Of a stretch of DNA of 19,767 nucleotides, positions 7,642 to 15,063 are shown in pieces. Position numbers and translations under genes: made by a program. Numbering within the stretch: the stretch's first letter is position 1; each line of letters begins with the position of its first letter. Under the pieces are notes generated by a model. The model was not told the DNA's origin and made no database searches. It saw only the letters and a program-made list of their open reading frames with translations. Location of the stretch: the NCBI GenBank assembly GCA_019690055.1, contig JADGGF010000022.1, forward strand, positions 1 to 19,767, read 5' to 3'. This stretch comes from Micromonosporaceae bacterium (GTDB lineage: Bacteria > Actinomycetota > Actinomycetes > Mycobacteriales > Micromonosporaceae).

Positions 7642-9237
7642 ATGGTTACGCCCGTTGTGCTCATCGCCGAGGAGCTCGCGCCAGCGGCGATCGACGTGCT
7701 CGCCCATGACTTCGAGGTCCGTCATGTCGACGGCACCGACCGTCCGGCGCTGCTCGCCGCGCTCGGCGAGGCCCACGCGGTGATCGTGCGCAGCGCCACG
7801 GAGATCGACGCCGAGGCGATCGCGGCCGCGCCGAACCTGCGGGTGGTGGCCCGGGCCGGGGTGGGACTGGACAATGTAGACGTGCCGGCGGCCACGGCCC
7901 GGGGTGTCATGGTCGTGAATGCGCCGACGTCGAACATCGTCTCTGCCGCCGAGCAGGCCGTTGCCCTGCTGCTGGCGGTCGCCCGCAACACGGCGGCCGC
8001 CTGCGCCTCGTTGAAGTCGGGAGAGTGGAAGCGTTCCAAGTTCACCGGTGTCGAGATCCAGGGCAAGACGGTGGGCGTCATCGGCCTGGGCCGCATCGGT
8101 GTGCTGTTCGCGCAGCGCATGGCGGCCTTCGGCACCCGGCTGATCGCCTACGATCCGTACGTGCAGCCGGCCCGGGCCGCGCAGCTGGGGGTGCGTCTGG
8201 TCGGCCTGGAGGAGTTGCTGGCCGAGTCCGACTTCATCTCCATCCATCTACCCAAGACCCCCGAGACGGTGGGCCTGATCGGCGAGCGTGAGCTGCGCAT
8301 GGTCAAGCCCGGGGTGCGCATCATCAACGCCGCCCGGGGCGGTCTGATCGACGAGCAGGCGCTCGCCGAGGCCATCGCCGAGGGTCGGGTCGCCGGTGCC
8401 GGTCTGGACGTCTTCGCCAAGGAGCCGTGCACCGCGTCCCCCCTGTTCGCCTTCGATAACGTGGTCGTGACCCCGCACCTGGGGGCCTCGACCCACGAGG
8501 CGCAGGACAAGGCCGGCCTCGCCGTGGCGCGCAGCGTCAAGCTCGCCCTGCAGGGCGAGTTCGTGCCCGACGCGGTGAACGTGCAGGCGGGCGGCGTGGT
8601 GGCCGAGGAGGTCCGGCCACTGCTGCCGCTGGCGGAGAAGCTCGGGCGGGTCTTCACGGCGGTCGCCGGTGGGGTGGCGCCGTCGGTCACCGTCGAGGTG
8701 CGGGGCGAGGTGGTGGCCCACGACGTCAGCGTCCTCACGCTCGCCGCCATGAAGGGCCTGTTCACCGCGGTGGTGGCGGAGCAGGTGACGTATGTCAACG
8801 CGCCGCTGCTGGCGGCGGACCGCGGCGTCCAGGTGGGCCTGTCGACCGCACCCGAGACGCTCGACCATCCGGTGCTGGTCACCCTGCGGGGGGCGCTGCT
8901 CGACGGCCGTACGGTCACGGTCTCCGGCACGGCGCTGACCGGGCCGCGCGAGTCGCTGCGCCTGACGGGCCTGGACGACTTCGACTTGGAGCTGGAGGCG
9001 GAGGGGGTTCTGCTGTTCTTCCGGTACGCCGACCGCCCCGGTGTCGTGGGGACCGTCGGGACTTTGCTGGGCGAGGCCGGGGTCAACATCGCCGCCATGC
9101 AGGTTGCGCGGCGCGGCGTCGGCGGAGAGGCGCTCATGACGCTCACCGTGGACACGCCGGTCGCGCCGGAGCTGCTCGACCGGGCCGCCTCCGCGATCGG
9201 CGCCACCGCCGCGTCCTCGGTCGACCTCACGGACTAG
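7642..9237 (+). CDS. serA: D-3-phosphoglycerate dehydrogenase, type 1 with ACT domain
   Basis: This enzyme oxidises 3-phosphoglycerate to 3-phosphohydroxypyruvate with NAD+, the first committed step of serine synthesis. At 531 residues it matches the long actinobacterial form. The substrate-binding domain is split (about 1-100 and 283-310) around the Rossmann domain with VIGLGRIG (146-153). Catalytic residues are Arg232 (NAARGG), Glu261 (AKEP) and His279 (TPHLGAS). An allosteric substrate-binding region (about 320-450) and a C-terminal ACT domain (about 457-531, ADRPGVVGTVGTLLGEAGVN) follow, so serine inhibition is expected. The start ATG 7642 follows GAGGTG at 7633-7638, a short spacing; no better start matches the family. 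It lies between the ilv and leuB-ilvE groups, a known actinomycete neighbourhood. Confidence 0.96.
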   Translation: MVTPVVLIAEELAPAAIDVLAHDFEVRHVDGTDRPALLAALGEAHAVIVRSATEIDAEAIAAAPNLRVVARAGVGLDNVDVPAATARGVMVVNAPTSNIVSAAEQAVALLLAVARNTAAACASLKSGEWKRSKFTGVEIQGKTVGVIGLGRIGVLFAQRMAAFGTRLIAYDPYVQPARAAQLGVRLVGLEELLAESDFISIHLPKTPETVGLIGERELRMVKPGVRIINAARGGLIDEQALAEAIAEGRVAGAGLDVFAKEPCTASPLFAFDNVVVTPHLGASTHEAQDKAGLAVARSVKLALQGEFVPDAVNVQAGGVVAEEVRPLLPLAEKLGRVFTAVAGGVAPSVTVEVRGEVVAHDVSVLTLAAMKGLFTAVVAEQVTYVNAPLLAADRGVQVGLSTAPETLDHPVLVTLRGALLDGRTVTVSGTALTGPRESLRLTGLDDFDLELEAEGVLLFFRYADRPGVVGTVGTLLGEAGVNIAAMQVARRGVGGEALMTLTVDTPVAPELLDRAASAIGATAASSVDLTD

Positions 9238-9247
9238 CGCGGTACTG

Positions 9248-9270
9248 GTCGAGTCGATGGTCTACTCGAC
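9248..9270. terminator. Small hairpin between convergent serA and the Asp23 operon
   Basis: GTCGAGT (9248-9254) and ACTCGAC (9264-9270) form a 7-bp stem with a 9-base loop. It sits between the serA stop and the convergent gene's stop and overlaps the latter. It could end transcription from both sides, though it is short and lacks a T-run. Confidence 0.4.
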
Positions 9271-9846
9271 GTGGGCCGGGGCGCGGGTCGGGATCCGCAC
9301 CACCACCTCGGACAGGTCCGGCTGGAGGCCGCTGGTCGTCGTGAACCGGTGCATGGCCCGGTCGACGTGATCGGCCAGCGCAGCGACGTCCGCATCGGCG
9401 GTCACCGCGAGCCGGACCCGCAGACGCGGGTGGTCGGCCGGGCCGGTGAGCCGGACCGTCGCGTCACGGATCTGTCGATCCGACTCGAGGTCGCGTTGGA
9501 GCGCCCGGTGCAGTGCCCGGCTCGCCACCTCGGTGCCCCCCTCGGCTTGGGGCGCCTCGGTCGGCTCGGGTGGCGACGGCAGGTACAGGTCGGCCATGGG
9601 CGCGCCACCGCGCCGGCGTAGCTGGGCCCGGATCAGGCGCACCCCGAGCACGGCCACCACCAGGCCAGCGAGGATGGTCAGGGCCAGCAGCCAGGCCTCG
9701 TTGCGGTTCCAGAAATCGATTACGCTGGATGGCAGGACAACCTGCTGCCGGTCCACAAAGGACAGCACCCCGTAGCCCACCAGGAGCCCGAACACGCCGG
9801 CCACGAGCAGCACGAGGCCGATGACCGTCCACAGTGCGCGGTTCAC
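9262..9846 (-). CDS. amaP: AmaP-like membrane anchor protein of the Asp23 cluster
   Basis: This 194-residue membrane protein resembles AmaP, which anchors Asp23 to the membrane in Gram-positive bacteria. There are two hydrophobic helices, about residues 5-27 and 52-72, followed by a basic turn (RLIRAQLRRR) and a cytoplasmic domain (about 100-190) with alternating hydrophobic strands (RLRVRLAVTADADVAALADH). GTG 9846 is chosen because GAGGAGG lies just upstream and MNRALWTVIGLVLL starts the first helix directly. It overlaps the preceding gene as GTGA, so the two are coupled. It is the last gene of the operon. The symbol is by resemblance and position, not by proven orthology. Confidence 0.75.
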   Translation of the reverse strand: MNRALWTVIGLVLLVAGVFGLLVGYGVLSFVDRQQVVLPSSVIDFWNRNEAWLLALTILAGLVVAVLGVRLIRAQLRRRGGAPMADLYLPSPPEPTEAPQAEGGTEVASRALHRALQRDLESDRQIRDATVRLTGPADHPRLRVRLAVTADADVAALADHVDRAMHRFTTTSGLQPDLSEVVVRIPTRAPAHVE

Positions 9847-10373
9847 GCTACCCTCCTCGCGGGCCGGCGGAGCGTGATGCTCACCGGAGTGTCGGGTGGC
9901 GCGTACAGGCGCTCCAGCTCCACCCGGATCGCCGCCATCACGGCGTCCCGCTGGTCGGGCCAGGCCGCGCCCCGCAGCCGCACCCGCCACCGGCCGGGTC
10001 GGCCACGCACCGCCGCTGCGGGGTGCTCCACCCCGGCCTGGGTCGCCGCCGCCTCGACTCGGTGCTCGACCGACCGCCGCGCGATCGACAGCGGCGGACC
10101 GTCCCCGGCGCTGGTCTGCACCCGCTCGGGCGGCCACGGACGCAGTTGCAGGATGACGAGCGTGAGCCCCACCAACGCCGTGATCGCCGCGGTCGTGAGG
10201 AACGGGGCGTCCGCGAAGCGGAGCTCGCGCAGCGACGCGTACCACCGGTCGGTCGGCGCGACCGCCGGCCGACCGCCCCACGCGATCAGGGCCGTCTCGA
10301 TCGCGACGGCGAGCCCCACGACCAGCAGCACCAGGCCGAGCAGAATCGACAGAATCCGGTTGGTCGTCCGCAT
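9843..10373 (-). CDS. Membrane protein of the Asp23 cluster (DUF6286-like)
   Basis: A 176-residue protein with two transmembrane helices, about residues 7-29 and 58-78, and a C-terminal soluble region (about 90-170). The C-terminal region resembles the alkaline-shock-type domain of its neighbours (RWRVRLRGAAWPDQRDAVMAAI). Proteins like this are usual members of actinobacterial Asp23 operons and are often named DUF6286. Its stop overlaps the next gene as GTGA, and it starts nine bases after the upstream gene's stop. Biochemical function is unknown; a structural role at the membrane with Asp23 is inferred from context. Confidence 0.72.
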   Translation of the reverse strand: MRTTNRILSILLGLVLLVVGLAVAIETALIAWGGRPAVAPTDRWYASLRELRFADAPFLTTAAITALVGLTLVILQLRPWPPERVQTSAGDGPPLSIARRSVEHRVEAAATQAGVEHPAAAVRGRPGRWRVRLRGAAWPDQRDAVMAAIRVELERLYAPPDTPVSITLRRPARRVA

Positions 10374-10382
10374 GCCGGCCCC

Positions 10383-10694
10383 TCACGTCACGCGTCGGCT
10401 CAGCGCCTCGGGGAGAACGTCGTCGATGACGACCGTCACCGGACGGTCGTCGCCGACCGCCGACAGGACCCGGCGCACCGCCGCGGTGACCTGGTCGGCA
10501 ATCGGGGGCAGCGGTACGCGATCGGCGGTGATCCCCACGGTCACCCCGTCGGCGGCCATGCGGACGCCGACCACCTTTCCGCCGGGGTAGGGCGTACTGA
10601 CCTCGACGCCCCGGCCCGGACTGAGGCCGGCCACACCGGGCACGCCGAGCGCGGCGTCGGCGATCGCGGCGGCTATGTCCTCAACCCGCACCAT
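10383..10694 (-). CDS. Small Asp23/Gls24-like protein
   Basis: A 103-residue soluble protein with no signal or membrane segment. The pattern VEDIAAAIADAALGVPGVAGLSPG followed by VTVGITADRVPLPPIADQV and VTVVIDDV resembles a shortened Asp23 (alkaline shock) domain. In family terms it is a secondary Asp23-like protein. It sits between Asp23 and the two membrane proteins. The ATG at 10694 is followed by VRVED and is preceded by two out-of-frame near-copies of the same start region (see the repeat). AGGGG lies five bases upstream of the ATG. Moderate confidence in the family, high that it is a gene. Confidence 0.72.
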   Translation of the reverse strand: MVRVEDIAAAIADAALGVPGVAGLSPGRGVEVSTPYPGGKVVGVRMAADGVTVGITADRVPLPPIADQVTAAVRRVLSAVGDDRPVTVVIDDVLPEALSRRVT

Positions 10695-10757
10695 GGCGAC
10701 CCCTAACGCGCACCATGGCAGTCCTCAACGCGCACCATGGAGTCCTCAACCATGGGT
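10679..10757. repeat. Tandem 22-bp repeats carrying a Shine-Dalgarno and start codon each
   Basis: On the + strand the units are 10679-10700, 10701-10722, 10723-10743 and a truncated 10744-10757, with core CAACGCGCACCATGG. Read on the minus strand each unit gives ATGGTGCGCGTTGAGGAC, that is, a start codon, the first codons (MVRVED) and a GAGG that sits correctly for the next unit's ATG. The last unit is the true start of the gene ending at 10383. The upstream ATGs at 10716 and 10738 are out of frame with it, and each opens a reading frame of 36 bases including the stop. Confidence 0.85.
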
Positions 10758-10770
10758 CCCTTGCCATGGG

Positions 10771-11277
10771 TTACTGCGTCCGTGATTGCTGCGAGTCCTG
10801 CGGCGACTCGACGTGGATGTCGTCCACCTGGATGTTGACCTCGGTGACCTTGAGCCCGGTCATGCCCTCGACCTGGCCGGCCACGCTGCGCCGAACCGCG
10901 TCGCTGATGTCGACGATGCTCTGGCCGTACTCCGTCACCAGGTTCAGGTCGATGGCGGCCTGCCGCTCGCCGACGTCAACCGAGACACCCTGCGAGGCCG
11001 CCTGACTACCACCGGGGATGAGCTCGCGGAGCTGTCCGATCCGGCGGGCGACGCCGCTGCCCATCGAGTGCACACCGGGAATGTCCCGAGCCGCCAGGCC
11101 GGCGATCTTGGCGACGACATCTGGCGCGATGCGGGTCTTGCCCTGTCCGGTCTCGGCCGCGATCGGCGCCGTGCCCGCACCGCCCATCATCTGGGTGATC
11201 CCGCCGCTCCGCTGGCGGTCGTCTGTGTCGGCTCGGTTGCTCTGGGAACTACCCCGCCCGACGCTACTACTGGTCAC
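10771..11277 (-). CDS. Asp23/Gls24 family envelope stress protein
   Basis: This 168-residue protein carries a full Asp23 (alkaline shock) domain from about residue 45 to 155: GKTRIAPDVVAKIAGLAARDIPGVHSMG, then VSVDVGERQAAIDLNLVTEYGQSIVDIS and VAGQVEGMTGLKVTEVNIQVDDIHV. The N-terminal 40 residues are polar and likely disordered. In Staphylococcus Asp23 assembles under the membrane through AmaP and is linked to cell-envelope homeostasis; a similar role is inferred here. It starts with GTG 11277, with GGGGGAAGG upstream. It lies 68 bases after the small membrane gene and 76 bases before the small Asp23-like gene. Confidence 0.92.
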   Translation of the reverse strand: MTSSSVGRGSSQSNRADTDDRQRSGGITQMMGGAGTAPIAAETGQGKTRIAPDVVAKIAGLAARDIPGVHSMGSGVARRIGQLRELIPGGSQAASQGVSVDVGERQAAIDLNLVTEYGQSIVDISDAVRRSVAGQVEGMTGLKVTEVNIQVDDIHVESPQDSQQSRTQ

Positions 11278-11345
11278 GACCTTCCCCCGTTCTCCTCATG
11301 GGCCGCGTCGACGTCGCACCGTGGTCAGCAACGGCCGAAGCTTGG

Positions 11346-11531
11346 TCAGCGACGGCTCGGCGAGAGGCGCTCGATCCACGCGTTGACGTCAACCTGCCGA
11401 TCCAGGACCCGGGCGATCCCGAACCCGACCAGGCCGGCGGCGACGGCGCCGAGCATGACGAGGAAGCCCACCGCAGCCCACAAGGCGACGACCGCGAACC
11501 CTACGGCGAACCCGAACTGCGTACGGCTCAT
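11346..11531 (-). CDS. Small two-helix membrane protein (DUF2273-like) of the Asp23 cluster
   Basis: A 61-residue protein that is almost entirely hydrophobic from residue 6 to 40 (FGFAVGFAVVALWAAVGFLV and MLGAVAAGLVGFGIARVL), then ends in a short amphipathic basic tail. It fits the DUF2273-type small membrane protein usually found beside Asp23. ATG 11531 is chosen because GGGGGA lies four bases upstream and the hydrophobic part then begins early; a GTG at 11576 in frame would add 15 charged residues. It is the first gene of the minus-strand operon. Its promoter must lie in 11532-11789, which it shares with divergent leuB. Confidence 0.75.
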   Translation of the reverse strand: MSRTQFGFAVGFAVVALWAAVGFLVMLGAVAAGLVGFGIARVLDRQVDVNAWIERLSPSRR

Positions 11532-11632
11532 CGCGTCCCCCGGCTCTCTCGTCCGCCTCTGTTCCCGGCTGACCACGGACGTCCCGCGACCCTTCCGGTA
11601 GCGTCCACTCGGACGACCTCAGGCTAGGCGGG

Positions 11633-11649
11633 CGCGACCGGCGGTCGCG
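11633..11649. promoter_or_regulatory. Perfect palindrome in the divergent region between the Asp23 operon and leuB
   Basis: CGCGACCG-G-CGGTCGCG is an 8-bp perfect inverted repeat around one central base. It lies about 100 bases upstream of the first Asp23-operon gene and about 140 bases upstream of leuB. It may be an operator for either direction. I could not find a convincing -35/-10 pair next to it; TAGGAT at 11742-11747 is the best -10 candidate for leuB. Confidence 0.3.
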
Positions 11650-11789
11650 GCAATATCCCCGAGGTTGGATGTGGGTACCCCTGGGCCCGAGATGGGGTGG
11701 CCGGGTCGGTGCCCGCATGATGAGAGATCTGTACCGCAGGCTAGGATGCGGGCTTACGGTTTTGCGAGGCGTCGCAGGTCCTGGGACAG

Positions 11790-12956
11790 GTGGTGGTAGT
11801 GGCCGCGAAGGCACGTACGAGCGGGCGGGGCGCACCGGCCCCGGCCGGACCGGCCGTCACTAAGGGCCGGCCCGCGAAGAGCGGCGCCACCGCCGCGAAG
11901 CCCGCGAAGCGGAAGGCGGCCTCCATCGCCGTCGTGGCCGGCGACGGTATCGGTCCCGAGGTGGTGGCGCAGGGCCTCAAGGTCCTCGACGCCGTGCTGC
12001 CCGGCTGCCAGATCACCGAGTACGACCTCGGCGCGGCCCGGTACAACCGCACCGGCGAGGTCCTGCCCGACTCGGTGCTCGCCGAGCTCGCCGAGCACGA
12101 CGCCATTCTGCTCGGCGCGGTGGGCGATCCGAGCGTGCCGCCGGGAGTGCTGGAGCGCGGGCTGCTGCTCAAGCTGCGGTTCGCCTTCGACCAGTACGTG
12201 AACCTGCGTCCGGCGCGGCTGTGGCCCGGCACGACCGGGCCGCTGGCCAACGTCAAGGCGGGGGAGATCGACTTCGTGGTCGTCCGGGAAGGCACGGAGG
12301 GCCTCTACACGGGCGCGGGCGGCAACATGCACCTCGGCACCCCGGCCGAGGTCGCGACGGAGGAGAGCCTCAACACCCGGCACGGCGTCGAGCGCGTCAT
12401 CCGCGATGCCTTTGCCCGCGCCGTCAAGCGGGAGCGGCGCAAGGTCACGTTGGTGCACAAGACCAACGTGCTGACTCACGCGGGTGGGCTCTGGAGCCGT
12501 ACGTTCGCCGAGGTCGCTCGCGAGTTCCCCGACGTCACGACGGAGTACCAGCACGTCGACGCGGCCGCGATGTTCCTGGTGACCCAGCCCCAGCGGTACG
12601 ACGTGATCGTGACCGACAACCTCTTCGGTGACATCCTCACCGACGTCGCCGCCGCGGTGACCGGCGGCATCGGTCTGGCCGCGAGCGGCTCCATCAACCC
12701 GCCGCGGCAGTTCCCGTCCATGTTCGAGCCCGTCCACGGCTCGGCCCCGGACATCGCGGGCCAGGGCGTCGCGGACCCGGTCGCGGCCGTGCTCTCGGTA
12801 GCGATCATGCTCGATCACCTCGGCCACCCGGAGGCCGCCCAGCGGGTTCAGCGGGCGGTCGCGGCCGAGCTCGCCGGGCGTACCCCCACTCGCCCGCTGC
12901 GTACCGAGGAGGTCGGCGACCGGCTGGCCTCGCTCGCGAGCGACTCCGCCGCCTGA
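11790..12956 (+). CDS. leuB: 3-isopropylmalate dehydrogenase with a basic N-terminal extension
   Basis: This enzyme oxidatively decarboxylates 3-isopropylmalate to 2-oxoisocaproate with NAD+, the third leucine-specific step. The core (about residues 45-388) has AVVAGDGIGPEVV, the actinobacterial VVREGTEGLYTGAGG, HKTNVL, DAAAMFLVTQPQRYDVIVTDNLFGD in consecutive parts, and FEPVHGSAPDIAGQGVADP near the nucleotide site. The usual actinobacterial length is about 345-350; this one is 388 because of a 44-residue leader rich in Ala, Lys, Arg, Pro and Gly (for example AAKPAKRKAAS). Start candidates are GTG 11790, 11793 or 11799; there is no start codon closer to the core, so most of the extension must be translated. 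Downstream lies a classic terminator. Confidence 0.94.
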   Translation: MVVVAAKARTSGRGAPAPAGPAVTKGRPAKSGATAAKPAKRKAASIAVVAGDGIGPEVVAQGLKVLDAVLPGCQITEYDLGAARYNRTGEVLPDSVLAELAEHDAILLGAVGDPSVPPGVLERGLLLKLRFAFDQYVNLRPARLWPGTTGPLANVKAGEIDFVVVREGTEGLYTGAGGNMHLGTPAEVATEESLNTRHGVERVIRDAFARAVKRERRKVTLVHKTNVLTHAGGLWSRTFAEVAREFPDVTTEYQHVDAAAMFLVTQPQRYDVIVTDNLFGDILTDVAAAVTGGIGLAASGSINPPRQFPSMFEPVHGSAPDIAGQGVADPVAAVLSVAIMLDHLGHPEAAQRVQRAVAAELAGRTPTRPLRTEEVGDRLASLASDSAA

Positions 12957-12991
12957 CACCAGCCCACCGGTGGTGTCGGCGGCGGTTTTTT
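12946..12991 (+). terminator. Intrinsic terminator of leuB
   Basis: CCGCCGCC (12946-12953) plus GACACCA (12955-12961) pair with TGGTGTC (12971-12977) and GGCGGCGG (12978-12985), with one bulged T and a 9-base loop, followed directly by six Ts (12986-12991). The hairpin begins inside the last leuB codons and includes the stop. This is a textbook rho-independent terminator, unusually complete for this window. Confidence 0.9.
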
Positions 12992-13092
12992 CGCACCTAT
13001 TCACTTAACGTCCGTTCGGGTAGGTTGAGGCAACAGCGTCGCTGTAATCCCACCCGTACGGATCCCTCGACTGTTGTTGGAGGTCGCGCGAC

Positions 13093-14187
13093 ATGACCGG
13101 CGGTGAGTACACCTTCTCCGTTCGACCCACCCGGAAGCCGGTATCCGCCGCCGAGCGGTCCGCGCTGCTGGCCGACCCGGGCTTTGGCCGTGTCTTCACC
13201 GACCACATGGTCACCATCCGGTACGCCGAGGGCAAGGGCTGGTACGACCCCCGGGTGGAGGCTCGTAAACCGATCCCGATGGACCCGGCGACGGCGGTGC
13301 TGCACTACGCCCAGGAGATCTTCGAGGGTCTCAAGGCGTACCGGACGCCCGACGGCGGGGTCACGCTGTTCCGGCCCGACGCCAACGCCCGCCGGTTCCG
13401 CGAGTCGGCGCTGCGCATGGCGATGGCGCCGTTGCCCGAGGAGTTGTTCCTCGGATCGCTCGAGGAACTGATCAAGATCGACCACGAATGGGTGCCGGAC
13501 GACCCCGAGGGGTCGCTGTATCTGCGTCCGTTCATGTACGCCTCTGAGGTGTACCTCGGCGTGAAGCCGGCCTCGGAGTACCTCTATGTCCTCATCGCCT
13601 CGCCCGTGCGCTCGTACTTCAAGGGCGGGGCCAAGCCGGTCTCGCTATGGGTGTCCACTTCGTACACTCGGGCGGCGCCCGGCGGTACCGGATCCGCCAA
13701 GTGCGGCGGCAACTACGCGGCGAGCCTCGCCGCGCAGGCGGAGGCGCACGAGCACGGCTGCGACCAGGTGGTGTTCCTCGATGCGCGGAAGATGAAGTAC
13801 ATCGAGGAACTCGGAGGCATGAACATCTTCTTCGTGCACGCCGACGGTCACCTGGTCACGCCGCCGCTGTCGGGCACGATCCTGCCGGGCATCACCCGCG
13901 ACTCGGTCATCACGCTCGCCCGGGCCGCCGGCCGCGAGGTCGTGGAGCGCCCGGTGACCTTCGACGAGTGGCGCACCGGCACCGCCAGCGGCGAGATCGT
14001 CGAGGCGTTCGCCTGCGGGACGGCCGCGGTGATCACTTCGATCGGCACGGTCCGCTACGCCGGCGGCGAGTTCACCATGCCCAACAAGGGCAAGGGCAAG
14101 GTCGCGGCGTCACTGAAGAAGTCCCTCGTGGACATTCAGCGCGGCCGGGCCAAGGACCGCTACGGCTGGGTCCGCCGGGTGCTGTAG
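13093..14187 (+). CDS. ilvE: Branched-chain amino acid aminotransferase
   Basis: This PLP-dependent class IV transaminase makes valine, leucine and isoleucine from their 2-oxo acids with glutamate, the last step of the pathway served by ilvBNC and leuB. It has 364 residues, normal for the long IlvE type. The PLP-binding Lys is Lys203 in SAKCGGNYAASL, and EELGGMNIFF (238-247), GTILPGITRDS (261-271) and FACGTAAVITSIG (306-318) are the usual cofactor-phosphate and substrate-site motifs. GGAGG (13079-13083) lies nine bases before ATG 13093. The leuB terminator upstream implies its own promoter in 12992-13092; TAGGTT (13021-13026) is a possible -10 box. Confidence 0.97.
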   Translation: MTGGEYTFSVRPTRKPVSAAERSALLADPGFGRVFTDHMVTIRYAEGKGWYDPRVEARKPIPMDPATAVLHYAQEIFEGLKAYRTPDGGVTLFRPDANARRFRESALRMAMAPLPEELFLGSLEELIKIDHEWVPDDPEGSLYLRPFMYASEVYLGVKPASEYLYVLIASPVRSYFKGGAKPVSLWVSTSYTRAAPGGTGSAKCGGNYAASLAAQAEAHEHGCDQVVFLDARKMKYIEELGGMNIFFVHADGHLVTPPLSGTILPGITRDSVITLARAAGREVVERPVTFDEWRTGTASGEIVEAFACGTAAVITSIGTVRYAGGEFTMPNKGKGKVAASLKKSLVDIQRGRAKDRYGWVRRVL

Positions 14188-14220
14188 CCGGCGGGGCGCC
14201 GCTCGCCCGTGACGGACGAC

Positions 14221-14255
14221 GGCACCCGGCCGGTGCGATGGACCGGCCGGGTGCC
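14221..14255 (+). terminator. Hairpin after ilvE
   Basis: GGCACCCGGCCGGT (14221-14234) and ACCGGCCGGGTGCC (14242-14255) form a perfect 14-bp stem with a 7-base loop, 33 bases after the ilvE stop. There is no T-run. Just after it, CCGTACGCGCCGG occurs twice within 50 bases. Confidence 0.75.
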
Positions 14256-14373
14256 CGCCCGTACGCGCCGGGTGGAGGCGTACGGATCGTTCGGCCGTAC
14301 GCGCCGGTGCCACGCGTTCTGCTGGCCGCGAACACGGCGTGAGTCCGCGGCCGGAGCGGACTTATCGTGAGGC

Positions 14374-15063
14374 ATGGCCGCGACTGAGCCCCCTCGCGAC
14401 GCACGTCCCGACGCTGCCCAGCCCGCGCGGCGCCAGGAACCCGCCGGACAGCGGGGCCAGGAAGCCCCCGCGCAGCGGTGCCAGGAACCGGTGTGGCGCC
14501 AGGAACCTCTGTGGCGCGACGTCCTCGGCGAGCAGCTGCGGGCGTTGCGGCACGCGCGCGGCGAGACGCTGGCCGAGACCGCCGGCCGGGCCGGGGTGTC
14601 GCCCCAGTACCTCTCCGAGGTGGAGCGCGGCATCAAGGAGCCCTCGAGCGAGATGATCGCCGCGCTGGCCGGCGCGCTGGACACGACGCTCGGCGACCTC
14701 ACCGCCGGCGTCGCCGAGCGGCTGAAGGCCCGCACCGCCCGCCCGGCCGGGCTGCCCCGGTTGGCCGAGCGGCCGGCGCGGGTGCGCAACACCGTCACAG
14801 CGTCGCTGCGCGCCGGGACCATCACGGCCTCGCTGCGGTCCGGGGTCCCCGCGCTCGGCCGGTCACGACGCCGGGGCCGTTACGCCGCTACGCTCTGCCG
14901 CTCCTCGATGACCAGGTCGATGAGCCCGTACTCCTTGGCGGCCTCCGCGGTGAAGACCCGGTCGTGGTCGGTGTCTGCGCGCAGCCGCTCGATGTCCTGG
15001 CTGGTGTGCCGGGAGAGTATGCGTTCGATGTCGGCGCGGACGCGGACGACCTCGTCGGCCTGA
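14374..15063 (+). CDS. XRE-family regulator (ClgR/PopR-like) facing the clpP pair
   Basis: The recognisable part is a helix-turn-helix domain at about residues 48-115: LWRDVLGEQLRALRHARGET, then LAETAGRAGVSPQYLSEVER and PSSEMIAALAGALDTTLGDL. YLSEVERGxKEPSSE is the hallmark of ClgR/PopR-type regulators, which control clp genes in actinobacteria, so control of the neighbouring clpP genes is likely. The N-terminal 48 residues hold repeated RQEP/QEP motifs. A GTG at 14491 is a possible later start, giving a protein with almost no leader. The frame stays open past 14880 and its last 60 or so residues are antisense to clpP, ending at 15063. That tail looks like reverse-strand clpP and may not be conserved. 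The regulator is sure; both ends are uncertain. Confidence 0.75.
   Translation: MAATEPPRDARPDAAQPARRQEPAGQRGQEAPAQRCQEPVWRQEPLWRDVLGEQLRALRHARGETLAETAGRAGVSPQYLSEVERGIKEPSSEMIAALAGALDTTLGDLTAGVAERLKARTARPAGLPRLAERPARVRNTVTASLRAGTITASLRSGVPALGRSRRRGRYAATLCRSSMTRSMSPYSLAASAVKTRSWSVSARSRSMSWLVCRESMRSMSARTRTTSSA

Noticed and set aside
8148..9230. A 360-codon minus-strand frame opposite serA
   Set aside because: serA has complete domains and catalytic residues; the minus frame is Ser/Thr/Arg-rich with no motif.
9834..10706. Plus-strand frames of 290 and 238 codons across the Asp23 operon
   Set aside because: The minus strand has tightly overlapping genes with membrane helices and Asp23 motifs; the plus frames are shadows.
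11754..13004. A 416-codon open frame on the minus strand opposite leuB
   Set aside because: Antisense to a clear leuB with full motifs; composition is that of a shadow frame.
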